Source: a virus. From it: DNA of 64,000 nucleotides. Location of the stretch: positions 85,136 through 149,135 of the IMG/VR virus record IMGVR_UViG_3300017727_001923. One strand, given 5' to 3'. Positions 42,209 through 51,932 of this stretch are shown here, piece by piece. The notes under the pieces are model-generated. The model saw nothing but the letters and a program-made list of their open reading frames with translations, was not told the origin of the DNA and did no database searches. The stretch's first letter is position 1. Each line of letters begins with the position of its first letter. A program made the translations under genes and the position numbers.

Positions 42209-45200
42209 ATGACTGATAAGATATACATCAAAAAGATAGTCGTTGGGACTCCAATTAAGCGAGTAACATCTGGTGCGTTTTCTATTGAAAATTTATCAGG
42301 GGTAGACGTAAGTGCGACAGAATCCGATGGTTCAATCCTTGCATGGAAATCAAGTGCAAGTAAATTCGTCACAACAAATTTAAAAGGTTCTACTAATATA
42401 TCCGCTAACTACGATAGTGGTCTGGAACAATATACTTTTAGTTTTACTGGAGACACAATTACGGGTAGTCTTATACCCGACTCCAATGAGGCATACGACC
42501 TTGGTAGTGCAACTAAAAAATGGAAAGATTTACATCTAAGTGGAAATACTATTCAACTTGGAACTATATCACTAAGAGATAGTAATGGTTCTTTCGTTGT
42601 TGTTGACAGTGGTGGTAGTAAAGAAACTCTTGGGGTTTCTCTTTCTTCAAATAACACTGGTGTTTTAAACTTTGATAGTGGTTTAGGTCAGTTTACATTT
42701 AACGATTCTGACCTTGCAAGAACAAACATCAATGAGACATTCCATAGTGGTATAACTGTACTTAATGGTGCAACTATTGACAGTGCAACCATTACTAATC
42801 TTGCAAACACAAATTTAACTGGAAGTCAAGCGACTTTCGATAGTGCAAACATTGGTACTCTACGAGTAACTGGTAATACTGTCCTTGATGGTAATCTGAC
42901 CATTACTGGTACAGAGACTACCGTAAACACCGAAACAATTAACCTTGCAGACAATACGATTGTCCTAAACTCTAATGCAACTGGTACACCTAGTGAAGAT
43001 GCGGGTATTGAGATTGAACGTGGTTCTTCTGCAAACAAATCATTCTTATGGGATGAAGGTAGTGAGTACTGGACACTAGGTTCAGAGACTCTTCAAACTA
43101 CAGGTAAAATTTTATACGGTAACGTCTACAGTTCAGAAGGTGACTTACCAAATGCGGGAACATATCATGGTATGTTCGCACACGTACATGGAACAGGTAA
43201 AGGTTACTTTGCACATGGTGGTGCATGGCACAAACTATTAGACGAAACATCGTCAACAACTGCAAACTTGACCGAAGGGTCAAACCTCTATTATACTACT
43301 GCACGTTCCGATAGTGACTTTGATATTCGACTCGCAACTAAAAATACTGCGAATCTTTCTGAAGGGTCAAACCTCTATTATACAACTACTCGTGCAGATT
43401 CAGACTTTGATGTCAGACTTGCTACCAAAACAACAAGTAACGTAGCAGAAGGCACAAATCTCTATTACACGTCTACAAGAGTTGATTCAGATATACTGAA
43501 TTCATCTATTGACGCACAAAGAGCTGCTCCAGTATACCACAAAATTGTAGTTACTGTAGAAAGTGGTTATTACTTAATAGACGGAACTTCACAAGCAAAT
43601 ATGGTGTTGTCACCTAATGTTGTGTACAGATTCGACCAATCACATAGTAGTAATAGTTCACACCCATTAGTATTCTCTACTACATCCGATGGAACACATG
43701 GTGGTGGTTCAGAATTATCTTCAAACTTTAAAGTATATAATAAAGTAGGTAATGCTGGCTCTACAGGTGCATATGTTGATTTAGCAGTAGAACAAGATGC
43801 GGGTAAACTTTATTACTACTGTCAGAGTCATGGTGGAATGGGTGGTGTTGCAAATACAAGTCCTCTTTCATCTATCAGTGTTACAGACGCTGGCGGGGAT
43901 GGTTCACTTTCATATAATAGTTCAACTGGTGTAATAACTTACACAGGGCCAAGTGCAACCGAAGTCAGAGCGCATTTAACAGCAAACAAAGGTTTGTCTG
44001 TATCCAACGGTGAGTTTAATATAGATTCCGCTAACGTTAGAGGCATGTTCTCTGCGGGTGGTGACCTATCTTATAATAGTGGAACAGGTCAGTTCTCATT
44101 TGACGTAGAACAAGTCTATACCAAAACAAACTTTGATTCCGATTTAGGTGCTGCATTAGATGGTGGAGCGGGTATTACATATGACTCCGCACAAGACACT
44201 ATCTCTATTACAGCAACTGGAGTAACTGCGGGAACATACGGTAACGCATCTCAGATTCCAGTATTTTCAGTTAATGCACAAGGTCAATTAGACAGTGCGG
44301 GTACAGTTGCAGTTGCGGGTGTATCTACATTCTCATTCGATTCCGCAAATGGTAATATTACAATTGGAACTGCGGATGGAGGAAGTTTCCTCACAACTAT
44401 TACTCTTGACCCATATACTACTACAAATCTAACAGAAGGTACAAGAAAATATTATACTACTGCAAGAGCGGATAGTGATTTTGATATTAGACTTGCAACC
44501 AAAACTACTCAGAATGTAGCAGAACATAGTTCTAATCTTTATTACACAACTGCAAGATGGGACGCACGTCTTGCTCAAAAAGATTTAGATAATATTGCAG
44601 AAGGTTCAACAAATTTATATTATACCTCTGCTCGTGCAGATAGTGACGCAAAGAACTCAGTATCAGTAACAGATGCGGGAGGCGATGGTTCACTATCCTA
44701 CAACTCAACAAATGGTGTCTTTACATATACAGGGCCGAGTTCAAGTGACGTTCGAGCTCACTTTAGTGCTGCGGGTGATTTAACTTATGACTCTTCTACT
44801 GGTAGATTCTCTATTGATGTGGAGAATGTTTATACAAAGTCTAACTTTGATTCAGACCTTGGTGATGCACTAGTTGGTGGAACAGGAATCACATATGATT
44901 CTTCTTCCGATACAATCAATCTTACAAACACTGGTGTTACTGCTGCAACATACGGTTCTTCAACTTCAGTTCCCCAGATTGCAATCAATGCTCAAGGTCA
45001 AGTTACCTCTGCAAGTAATGTAACTATTGCGGGTGTTACTGGTGTAGATTTTGATAGTTCAAACGCAACTATTACAATACAAACAACTGGTGGAAACTTT
45101 ACGGATGTCATATCACTCGACCCATTCACTACTGCAAACTTATCAGAAAATACTAACCTCTACTATACCGATGCAAGAGCAAGAGCATCCAACTCTGTCA

Positions 45201-47458
45201 CAGATGCGGGTGGAGACGGTTCACTGGCATATAACAGTACTACAGGTGTTATCACTTATACTGGGCCTAGTGCTGCTGAAGTAAGAGCGCATTTAACCGC
45301 AAACAAAGGACTCTCCGTTTCTAATGGTGAGTTTAACATAGATTCTGCAAATGTCAAGGGAATGTTTAGTGCATCTGACGCTGGCGGAGATGGAAGTTTT
45401 GCATACAGTAATGGTGTCTTTACATATACAGGGCCGAGTGCGACAGAAGTAAGAGCGCACTTAACCGCAAATAAAGGACTTTCTGTATCCAACGGTGTAT
45501 TTGACATTGACTCTGCTAATGTAAAAGCAATGTTCAGTGGTTCAAGTGGTGTAAACTACTCTAATGGTGCAATCACTGCCGACACAAATGAAATCAGAGG
45601 ATTCTTTACTGCAAATAAAGGTCTTTCAGTTTCAAGTGGTGAGTTTAATATTGACTCTGCCAATGTTCGTGGAATGTTCTCAGGTTCAACAGGAGTAACC
45701 TATAATTCAGGTACAGGTGCAATTGCAATCGGACAGGCAGTTTCAACATCCGATGATGTAACCTTCCAAGACGTAACAGTCAGTGGTAACCTAACAATTA
45801 CAGGTGACACAGTTCAGACTGGTAGTGTTGTATCCGACAATAACTTTACAGGTCTAACCAACTCTAATACAGGAAACAGTCAAGACTTTGGTTTCTATGG
45901 TAAGTATGTAGAAGGTGGAACAACCAAATATGGTGGTGTATTCTACGATGCATCTACAGATAATACATTCAGATTATTTACTGATACACAAACACTTCCG
46001 ACTTCAACAGTAAATACTGGTGCTACAGGTTATTCAAGTGCAAACTTGATTGTTAAAGATATCAATGCCGAAGACTTAGTTCTATCTGGTAATCTGACAG
46101 TCAATGGTGCTACTGTAACCAACAGTGCAACCAACACAACAATCGAAGATGCATTGATTGAACTTGGTTCTGGTAATACAGGTTCAAACTCAAATGACCT
46201 TGGTCTTGTTCTTGAAAGAGGAACAACTGGTGACAATGTGTTCATGGGTTGGGATGAGAGTATAGACAGAGTAAGATTCGCAACTACAACTGCTACAGGT
46301 TCATCAACAGGTGACTTATCACTTACAAATGCAAACGTTCAAGCAGCAAGATTTTATGGTGACTTAACTGGTGCCGTAACAGGAACAGTTTCAGATATAT
46401 CTAATCATACAACTGCAAACTTAACTGAAAACACTAATCTTTATCATACCACTGCACGTGCAAGAGGTGCTATATCGGTAACCGATGCGGGTGGAGATGG
46501 AAGTGCATCCTACAATAGTACTACAGGTGTAATTACCTATACAGGGCCGAGTGCATCTGAGGTAAGAGCGCATCTGACTGCGAACAAGGGTCTAAGTGTA
46601 TCCTCTGGTGAGTTCAATATAGACTCTGCCAATGTTAGAGGAATGTTTAGTGCTTCAGGTGACCTAAGTTACAATAGTGGTACAGGACAATTTAGTTTCT
46701 CTGATTCTGCACAACATACTTCTGCACAAATACGTGCAATGTTCTCAGGTTCAACTGGTATTACTTTAAATGGTACTACTGGTGCAATATCAACAACCGA
46801 TGGAGATATCGTTCATGATAATCTATCAGGATTTGTTGCAAACGAACACATAGACCATACTTCAGTTACCTTAACTGCGGGAACAGGTTTAACTGGTGGT
46901 GGCACAATCGCTGCTTCTAGAACTTTCAATGTGGTTGGTGGTAAGGGTATTATTGCAAATGCGAATGATATCCAAGTTGACTCCGCAAACATCAAAGGTA
47001 TGTTTAGTGGTGGTACAGGTATCACATATAGTAATGGTGCAATCTCTACTACAGATGGAGACATTGTCCACGATAACTTGAGTGGATTCGTAGCGAATGA
47101 ACACATAGACCACAGTGGTGTAACAATGACTGCGGGTACTGGTCTTACTGGTGGTGGTACTATTGCTGCTACTAGAACCTTCAATGTTGTGGGTGGTAAA
47201 GGTATTACCGCAAACGCAAACGATATTCAGATTGACTCTGCAAACGTTAAAGGAATGTTTAGTGCAAGTGGAGACCTTGGATATTCGAATGGTGTATTCT
47301 CATTTAGTGAGACATATTCAACTGCCGCAGAATTGATGACCGCACTAAAAACAGTTGATACAAACTCAAGTGGTTTAAATGCAGACTTACTAGACGGTCA
47401 ACAAGGTACTCATTACAGAATAAACGTTTACAATAACGCAGGCACGTTGTTAAACTAA
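42209..47458 (+). CDS. Very long tail fibre protein with embedded cupredoxin-like domain, 1749 aa
   Basis: The beta-rich fibre has several repeat families: NLTEGSNLYYTTARSDSDFD-type units (around 352-425 and later), AGGDGSLSYNSTTGVITYTG followed by LTANKGLSVSNGEFNIDSAN (about six times), and DNLSGFVANEHIDH twice near the end. Residues about 442-550 are different: a cupredoxin-like domain with VYHKIVVTVESGYYLIDG, SSHPLVFSTTSDGTHGG and KLYYYCQSHGGMGG. H485, C538, H541 and M544 occupy the places of type-1 copper ligands. The C terminus ends ADLLDGQQGTHYRINVYNNA, a common fibre-tip phrase. It is likely the distal receptor-binding fibre. A late promoter lies upstream of its partner at 41829. Confidence 0.82.
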   Translation: MTDKIYIKKIVVGTPIKRVTSGAFSIENLSGVDVSATESDGSILAWKSSASKFVTTNLKGSTNISANYDSGLEQYTFSFTGDTITGSLIPDSNEAYDLGSATKKWKDLHLSGNTIQLGTISLRDSNGSFVVVDSGGSKETLGVSLSSNNTGVLNFDSGLGQFTFNDSDLARTNINETFHSGITVLNGATIDSATITNLANTNLTGSQATFDSANIGTLRVTGNTVLDGNLTITGTETTVNTETINLADNTIVLNSNATGTPSEDAGIEIERGSSANKSFLWDEGSEYWTLGSETLQTTGKILYGNVYSSEGDLPNAGTYHGMFAHVHGTGKGYFAHGGAWHKLLDETSSTTANLTEGSNLYYTTARSDSDFDIRLATKNTANLSEGSNLYYTTTRADSDFDVRLATKTTSNVAEGTNLYYTSTRVDSDILNSSIDAQRAAPVYHKIVVTVESGYYLIDGTSQANMVLSPNVVYRFDQSHSSNSSHPLVFSTTSDGTHGGGSELSSNFKVYNKVGNAGSTGAYVDLAVEQDAGKLYYYCQSHGGMGGVANTSPLSSISVTDAGGDGSLSYNSSTGVITYTGPSATEVRAHLTANKGLSVSNGEFNIDSANVRGMFSAGGDLSYNSGTGQFSFDVEQVYTKTNFDSDLGAALDGGAGITYDSAQDTISITATGVTAGTYGNASQIPVFSVNAQGQLDSAGTVAVAGVSTFSFDSANGNITIGTADGGSFLTTITLDPYTTTNLTEGTRKYYTTARADSDFDIRLATKTTQNVAEHSSNLYYTTARWDARLAQKDLDNIAEGSTNLYYTSARADSDAKNSVSVTDAGGDGSLSYNSTNGVFTYTGPSSSDVRAHFSAAGDLTYDSSTGRFSIDVENVYTKSNFDSDLGDALVGGTGITYDSSSDTINLTNTGVTAATYGSSTSVPQIAINAQGQVTSASNVTIAGVTGVDFDSSNATITIQTTGGNFTDVISLDPFTTANLSENTNLYYTDARARASNSVTDAGGDGSLAYNSTTGVITYTGPSAAEVRAHLTANKGLSVSNGEFNIDSANVKGMFSASDAGGDGSFAYSNGVFTYTGPSATEVRAHLTANKGLSVSNGVFDIDSANVKAMFSGSSGVNYSNGAITADTNEIRGFFTANKGLSVSSGEFNIDSANVRGMFSGSTGVTYNSGTGAIAIGQAVSTSDDVTFQDVTVSGNLTITGDTVQTGSVVSDNNFTGLTNSNTGNSQDFGFYGKYVEGGTTKYGGVFYDASTDNTFRLFTDTQTLPTSTVNTGATGYSSANLIVKDINAEDLVLSGNLTVNGATVTNSATNTTIEDALIELGSGNTGSNSNDLGLVLERGTTGDNVFMGWDESIDRVRFATTTATGSSTGDLSLTNANVQAARFYGDLTGAVTGTVSDISNHTTANLTENTNLYHTTARARGAISVTDAGGDGSASYNSTTGVITYTGPSASEVRAHLTANKGLSVSSGEFNIDSANVRGMFSASGDLSYNSGTGQFSFSDSAQHTSAQIRAMFSGSTGITLNGTTGAISTTDGDIVHDNLSGFVANEHIDHTSVTLTAGTGLTGGGTIAASRTFNVVGGKGIIANANDIQVDSANIKGMFSGGTGITYSNGAISTTDGDIVHDNLSGFVANEHIDHSGVTMTAGTGLTGGGTIAATRTFNVVGGKGITANANDIQIDSANVKGMFSASGDLGYSNGVFSFSETYSTAAELMTALKTVDTNSSGLNADLLDGQQGTHYRINVYNNAGTLLN
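43530..43860 (+). other. Cupredoxin-like domain inside the long fibre
   Basis: This interval codes for residues about 442-550 of the fibre, with His (43661), Cys (43820), His (43829) and Met (43838) codons in the order and spacing of a type-1 copper site (CxxHxxM). Whether copper is bound is not known. Confidence 0.7.
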
Positions 47459-47459
47459 G

Positions 47460-47467
47460 GATAAATA
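47460..47467 (+). promoter_or_regulatory. Late-promoter-like GATAAATA
   Basis: One mismatch from TATAAATA, six bases before the gp13 start. It fits the short-gap layout seen at perfect copies but is less certain. Confidence 0.45.
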
Positions 47468-47473
47468 ACTAGT

Positions 47474-48262
47474 ATGGCATATAGTAGAATAAATAGTAGA
47501 AGCGATTTCATAGATTACTGTCTGCGTAGACTGGGTCACCCTGTCATCGAAATAAACATAGATGATGGACAATTGGATGACCGTGTCGATGACGCATTAC
47601 AACTATTCAATGAATATGTTGGTGAAGGTTCTCATAGAGTATATCTTCCAGTAACAATCACTTCGGATATGACAACAAGAGGATATCTAGATTTTGATTT
47701 AGATACAACTGGTGTTAGTAATGCAAATGACATTTTAAATGTTGTTCGTGTATTACCTATCAATAGTGAAAGTGGTAGTTCAAGTTTCTTTGATGTTAAG
47801 TATCAAATGCGTCTCAATGACATGTGGGACTTACAAACAGGTCTATCTGACATGGCATACTTTGAACAGATGCAACAATACTTATCACTTGTTGATATGA
47901 AAATGACAGGACATCCCCAGATACAATACCAGAAGGCAAACAATAAACTCCACATCTTTGGTGACATTGGTGCGGGAAGAGACCTTAAAGCTGGTATGAA
48001 AATTTTAATTGAAATGTATATGGCAACCGATATCAATGGTAATGGTAAAGCATATGATAACATGTTCTTAAAAGAATATGCAACTGCATTAATCAAAGAA
48101 CAATGGGGTGCAAACCTAATTAAATTTGAAGGAATGGTATTGCCAGGCGGTGTACAACTTAATGGTAGACAAATTTACGAAGACGCAAAACAAGAAATCG
48201 AAGTAATACGTCAAAGAATATATAATGAATATGACACACCACCAGATTTCTTTATGGGATAA
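47474..48262 (+). CDS. gp13: Neck protein gp13
   Basis: 262 residues (T4: 309). RSDFIDYCLRRLGHPVIEIN, IDDGQLDDRVDDALQLFNEY at the start and LKEYATALIKEQWGANLIKF near the end are typical of gp13. gp13 binds the portal side of the filled head and, with gp14, forms the neck to which the tail docks. It opens the head-neck-packaging block 13-14-15-16-17 in the standard T4 order. Confidence 0.92.
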   Translation: MAYSRINSRSDFIDYCLRRLGHPVIEINIDDGQLDDRVDDALQLFNEYVGEGSHRVYLPVTITSDMTTRGYLDFDLDTTGVSNANDILNVVRVLPINSESGSSSFFDVKYQMRLNDMWDLQTGLSDMAYFEQMQQYLSLVDMKMTGHPQIQYQKANNKLHIFGDIGAGRDLKAGMKILIEMYMATDINGNGKAYDNMFLKEYATALIKEQWGANLIKFEGMVLPGGVQLNGRQIYEDAKQEIEVIRQRIYNEYDTPPDFFMG

Positions 48263-48266
48263 TTAG

Positions 48267-49136
48267 ATGGCAACGAACCCTTATTTTAAACAAGGTGTTA
48301 AGTCTGAACAATCAGTATATGAGGACATCATAATTGAAGCCCTCAAATTCTATGGACAGGACGTATATTACCTTCCACGAGAAATCATCAACAAAGATAA
48401 AGTCTTTCTTGATGACGTACCGTCACGTTTTGGTAATGCATACAAGATTGAGATGTATATTGAGAACACCGAAGCGTTTGAAGGCGAGGGTGACCTATTT
48501 ACTAAATTCGGTATCGAACTAAGAGACCAAGCAAACTTTGTTGTTTCAAGAAAAAGATGGAAGACTTTGGTTGGTTCTCGTTTAGAATCATTAAACTTCC
48601 GTCCTCGTGAAGGGGACTTAATCTATTTGACACTATCTCAATCTATATTTGAGATTCGTAGGGTAGAGACCGAAACTCCATTCTATCAACTAGCAAATCT
48701 TCCTACATTCCGTATGCAATGTGAGTTGTTCGAGTATAATGATGAGGATATGGATACTGGGTTTGCTACAATTGATAATATAGAAGCAGAAGCAGCATAT
48801 CAAGTTGAATTAACACTGGACTCTGCGGCAGGATTCTCTATTGGAGAAACAGTTACTCAGGCATACGATACGTATAACTTAACAGGTGAAGTTACTAGAT
48901 GGAGTGACTCAGATGGTATCTTACGACTTGCACATGTTGGTGCATCCGATGGGAAGTTCCATCAATTTGGAACAGGGGTACAAGTAACTGGTGGTACGTC
49001 TCTTGCGAAAGCAACACCGACATTTGTTGATGAGTTGCAGGCAATACAAGCAGATGCACAAAATAGAATCTTTGATGACTTCGAAGCAGACTTCCTTGAC
49101 TTCTCAGAGAGTAATCCATTCGGAGATATATCATAA
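48267..49136 (+). CDS. gp14: Neck protein gp14
   Basis: 289 residues (T4: 256). NPYFKQGVKSEQSVYEDIII, EALKFYGQDVYYLPREIINK and GNAYKIEMYIENTEAFEGEG are characteristic. GDLIYLTLSQSIFEIRRVET follows in a beta domain. The C terminus ends in DFSESNPFGDIS. gp14 sits between gp13 and the tail terminator. It overlaps gp15 by one base. Confidence 0.92.
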   Translation: MATNPYFKQGVKSEQSVYEDIIIEALKFYGQDVYYLPREIINKDKVFLDDVPSRFGNAYKIEMYIENTEAFEGEGDLFTKFGIELRDQANFVVSRKRWKTLVGSRLESLNFRPREGDLIYLTLSQSIFEIRRVETETPFYQLANLPTFRMQCELFEYNDEDMDTGFATIDNIEAEAAYQVELTLDSAAGFSIGETVTQAYDTYNLTGEVTRWSDSDGILRLAHVGASDGKFHQFGTGVQVTGGTSLAKATPTFVDELQAIQADAQNRIFDDFEADFLDFSESNPFGDIS

Positions 49137-49915
49137 TGTTTGGTACATGGTTTTATCATAAAAGAGTAAGAACTGCGGTATCCGTATTCGGTTCTATGTT
49201 TAATAACATATACGTGTTGAGACATGATAGTACAGGAAAAACTATCTCTCAAGTAAAAGTACCATTGTCATATGCACCTAAGAGAAATTTTATTGCACGT
49301 CTTGATGAGATGAAAGCGGGTGAAGATGGGGAACGTAGAGTTGCAATTAAACTACCTCGTATGTCTTTCGAGATTACGAGTATGAATTATGACGCACCTC
49401 GTCAATTACCTAAAACAAATAATGTATCTGCGGTTGTGTCTAATAGTGTTACTGCAAGACGTAAACTATATACTTCGACACCATATAACATTGGATTCCA
49501 ATTAAACATATATGCAAAATCACAGGATGATGCATTACAAATTGTAGAACAAGTTTTACCATACTTTGCACCACAATATACCTTGACAATCAAACCATTT
49601 GCTGATATACCTACCTTGACCGAAGATGTTCCAGTAACACTTTCTGGTGTATCCTTTCAAGATGACTTCGAAGGTGCAGTTGAACAACGTAGGACAATTA
49701 TATATAGTTTAGAGTTTGAAATGAAGATTGCTCTATACGGGCCAGACGCTAATAAAAGTATTATTCGTGATGTGCGTAATAATTTATTTAATATGCAAGC
49801 AGGATTACAAGATAGTGACATGTATATAAAAACAATAAAAACTACACCGAATCCTACTAACGTAAGTGCAGATAGTGATTACGGATTTATTGAAACTGAT
49901 TTGGATAGTGCATAA
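49136..49915 (+). CDS. gp15: Tail terminator / sheath stabiliser gp15
   Basis: 259 residues (T4: 272). MFGTWFYHKRVRTAVSVFGS, MFNNIYVLRHDSTGKTISQV and KVPLSYAPKRNFIARLDEM are the family opening. PRMSFEITSMNYDAPRQLPK and TPYNIGFQLNIYAKSQDDAL follow. gp15 caps the finished tube and sheath and joins them to gp14. Its stop overlaps the gp16 start by one base. Confidence 0.92.
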   Translation: MFGTWFYHKRVRTAVSVFGSMFNNIYVLRHDSTGKTISQVKVPLSYAPKRNFIARLDEMKAGEDGERRVAIKLPRMSFEITSMNYDAPRQLPKTNNVSAVVSNSVTARRKLYTSTPYNIGFQLNIYAKSQDDALQIVEQVLPYFAPQYTLTIKPFADIPTLTEDVPVTLSGVSFQDDFEGAVEQRRTIIYSLEFEMKIALYGPDANKSIIRDVRNNLFNMQAGLQDSDMYIKTIKTTPNPTNVSADSDYGFIETDLDSA

Positions 49916-50262
49916 TGAGTGATGAAAAACGAATAAAAGATGATTACGAATACTCTCGTGATACCTACTATGAGATACTAGAAAATGGTAAAGAGAGTAT
50001 GCAATTAATGATTGAAGTTGCAAGGGAGAGTGAACACCCCCGTGCGTTTGAAGTGTTGTCTACCATGATGAAAAACATGGCAGATGTGAATGATAAGTTG
50101 ATGGATTTGAATAAGAAGAACAAAGACATAAATCAGAAAGAAGAACTTAAACAACTGGGTAACACCACAAACAATCTATTTGTAGGAACAACTACAGACT
50201 TGCAGCGACTTATACAGAATGAAAAACAAGTAGTAATAGATGCAGAATCAGAATCCGAATGA
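49915..50262 (+). CDS. gp16: Terminase small subunit gp16
   Basis: 115 residues, shorter than T4 gp16 (164). The core is a helical hairpin: ESMQLMIEVARESEHPRAFE, VLSTMMKNMADVNDKLMDLN, KKNKDINQKEEL, the usual oligomerising coiled coil. gp16 recognises concatemeric DNA and regulates gp17. It overlaps gp17 by 23 bases, suggesting coupled translation. Confidence 0.85.
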   Translation: MSDEKRIKDDYEYSRDTYYEILENGKESMQLMIEVARESEHPRAFEVLSTMMKNMADVNDKLMDLNKKNKDINQKEELKQLGNTTNNLFVGTTTDLQRLIQNEKQVVIDAESESE

Positions 50263-51859
50263 ATCATATCTTGGCAATATAAATGTCAAGCGTGATGGAG
50301 TTCAACACAATTTTACAGAAAAGGAAATAACAGAATACTTAAAGTGTTCTAAAGACCCTGTATACTTCTGTAAGCAATATCTAAAAGTAATCTCTTTGGA
50401 TGAGGGTCTAGTTCCCTTTGACTTGTATCCATATCAAGAGACAATGTTCGAACACTTCAACAATAACCGATTTAGTATCGTCCTTGCATGTAGACAGTCT
50501 GGTAAATCAATTAGTTCTGTAGGATATATTATTTGGTTTGCTTGTTTTCATAGTGAGAAAACCATTGCAGTACTTGCCAACAAAGGTGCAACTGCAAGAG
50601 AGATGTTAGGTCGTATCACACTCATGTTAGAGAACTTACCATTCTTTCTACAGCCAGGCACTAAGGCACTCAACAAAGGTTCAATAGAATTTAGTAATAA
50701 CTCCCGTATCATTGCTGCCGCAACCTCTGGTAGTTCTATTCGTGGTATGTCCGTTAACTTACTATTCCTAGATGAGTTTGCGTTTGTTGAAAATGCAAAT
50801 GAGTTCTATACATCCACCTATCCAGTAATTTCTGCGGGTAAAGATACAAAGGTTATTGTTACATCTACTGCAAATGGTATCGGTAATACGTTCCATAAGA
50901 TTTGGGAAGGTGCAGTTCAGAAGGTAAACGAATTCGTTCCTTTTACAGTTAATTGGTGGGACGTGCCAGGCAGAGATGAGGAATGGAAAAGACAGACAAT
51001 ATCAAACACCTCTCAGTTACAATTTGACCAAGAGTTTGGTAACACCTTTTATGGAACAGGTGATACACTAATAAATGCCGAGACATTATTAGGGTTTAGG
51101 GCATCAAACCCTCTAGAAGTTCTAGAAGGGGCTGATTTGTTAATATATGAACGTCCAATCAAAGACCATGAATATATCATGACTGTGGACGTATCAAAGG
51201 GAAGAGGTCAGGATTATTCTACGTTTAACGTAATCGACATTAGCACGAGACCGTTCAAACAGGTTGCTGTCTATCGCAATAATACTATATCTCCAATACT
51301 CTTTCCTAATATTATATATAAGTACGGAAATCTCTATAATGATGCATATGTGGTAATTGAGTCTAATGACCAAGGTACACTTGTATGTCAAGGACTGTAT
51401 CAAGACCTAGAGTATGAAAATATTCATATGGAATCTGCAATTAAAGCAGACCGTATTGGTATTGAAATGAATAGAAAGGTTAAACGATTAGGTTGTTCTT
51501 CTGCAAAAGACTTATTAGAAAGTAATAAATTATCAATTGTAGATGAACATACCATCATGGAAATCTCTACTTTTGTATCAAAAGGACAATCTTTTGAAGC
51601 ATCTGACGGTAATCATGATGATTTAATGATGAATATAGTTATGTTCGGATACTTCTGTTCATCTCAATACTTCACTGATATGACAGATATCAACTTAAAA
51701 GAGATGATGTTTGCACAAAAAATGAAAGAAATTGAGGATGATGTGCCTCCTGTAGGGTTCATTGATGATGGTTTAGAAGAAGTGAGACAAGAAGAAATAC
51801 AGAAAGAACACGGTTGGCATACCTTCGAAGGCACTGGACTAGGTGTTGAAGAATGGTAA
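50240..51859 (+). CDS. gp17: Terminase large subunit gp17
   Basis: 539 residues. The ATPase domain has Walker A CRQSGKS (84-90), Walker B LLFLDE (174-179) and coupling motif VTSTANG (208-214). The nuclease domain has D317 in MTVDVSKGRGQDYSTF, the acidic VVIESNDQG strand and D460/D461 in GNHDDLMMN. It pumps DNA into the prohead and cuts concatemers. It is shorter than T4 gp17 (610), mainly at the N terminus. A late promoter follows for gp18. Confidence 0.97.
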   Translation: MQNQNPNESYLGNINVKRDGVQHNFTEKEITEYLKCSKDPVYFCKQYLKVISLDEGLVPFDLYPYQETMFEHFNNNRFSIVLACRQSGKSISSVGYIIWFACFHSEKTIAVLANKGATAREMLGRITLMLENLPFFLQPGTKALNKGSIEFSNNSRIIAAATSGSSIRGMSVNLLFLDEFAFVENANEFYTSTYPVISAGKDTKVIVTSTANGIGNTFHKIWEGAVQKVNEFVPFTVNWWDVPGRDEEWKRQTISNTSQLQFDQEFGNTFYGTGDTLINAETLLGFRASNPLEVLEGADLLIYERPIKDHEYIMTVDVSKGRGQDYSTFNVIDISTRPFKQVAVYRNNTISPILFPNIIYKYGNLYNDAYVVIESNDQGTLVCQGLYQDLEYENIHMESAIKADRIGIEMNRKVKRLGCSSAKDLLESNKLSIVDEHTIMEISTFVSKGQSFEASDGNHDDLMMNIVMFGYFCSSQYFTDMTDINLKEMMFAQKMKEIEDDVPPVGFIDDGLEEVRQEEIQKEHGWHTFEGTGLGVEEW

Positions 51860-51862
51860 ATG

Positions 51863-51870
51863 TATAAATA
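51863..51870 (+). promoter_or_regulatory. T4-type late promoter for gp18
   Basis: TATAAATA with a 62-base leader before the gp18 start, which has a good AAGGAAAG ribosome binding site. Confidence 0.75.
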
Positions 51871-51932
51871 AAGGTAAGTGAATATAACCGTATTATGATA
51901 ACTTATAATTAGAAAAACTAAAGGAAAGAATT

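Noticed and set aside
42826-43283. Antisense frames opposite the cupredoxin-bearing fibre gene
   Set aside because: Short, no start signals, opposite strongly patterned fibre sequence.
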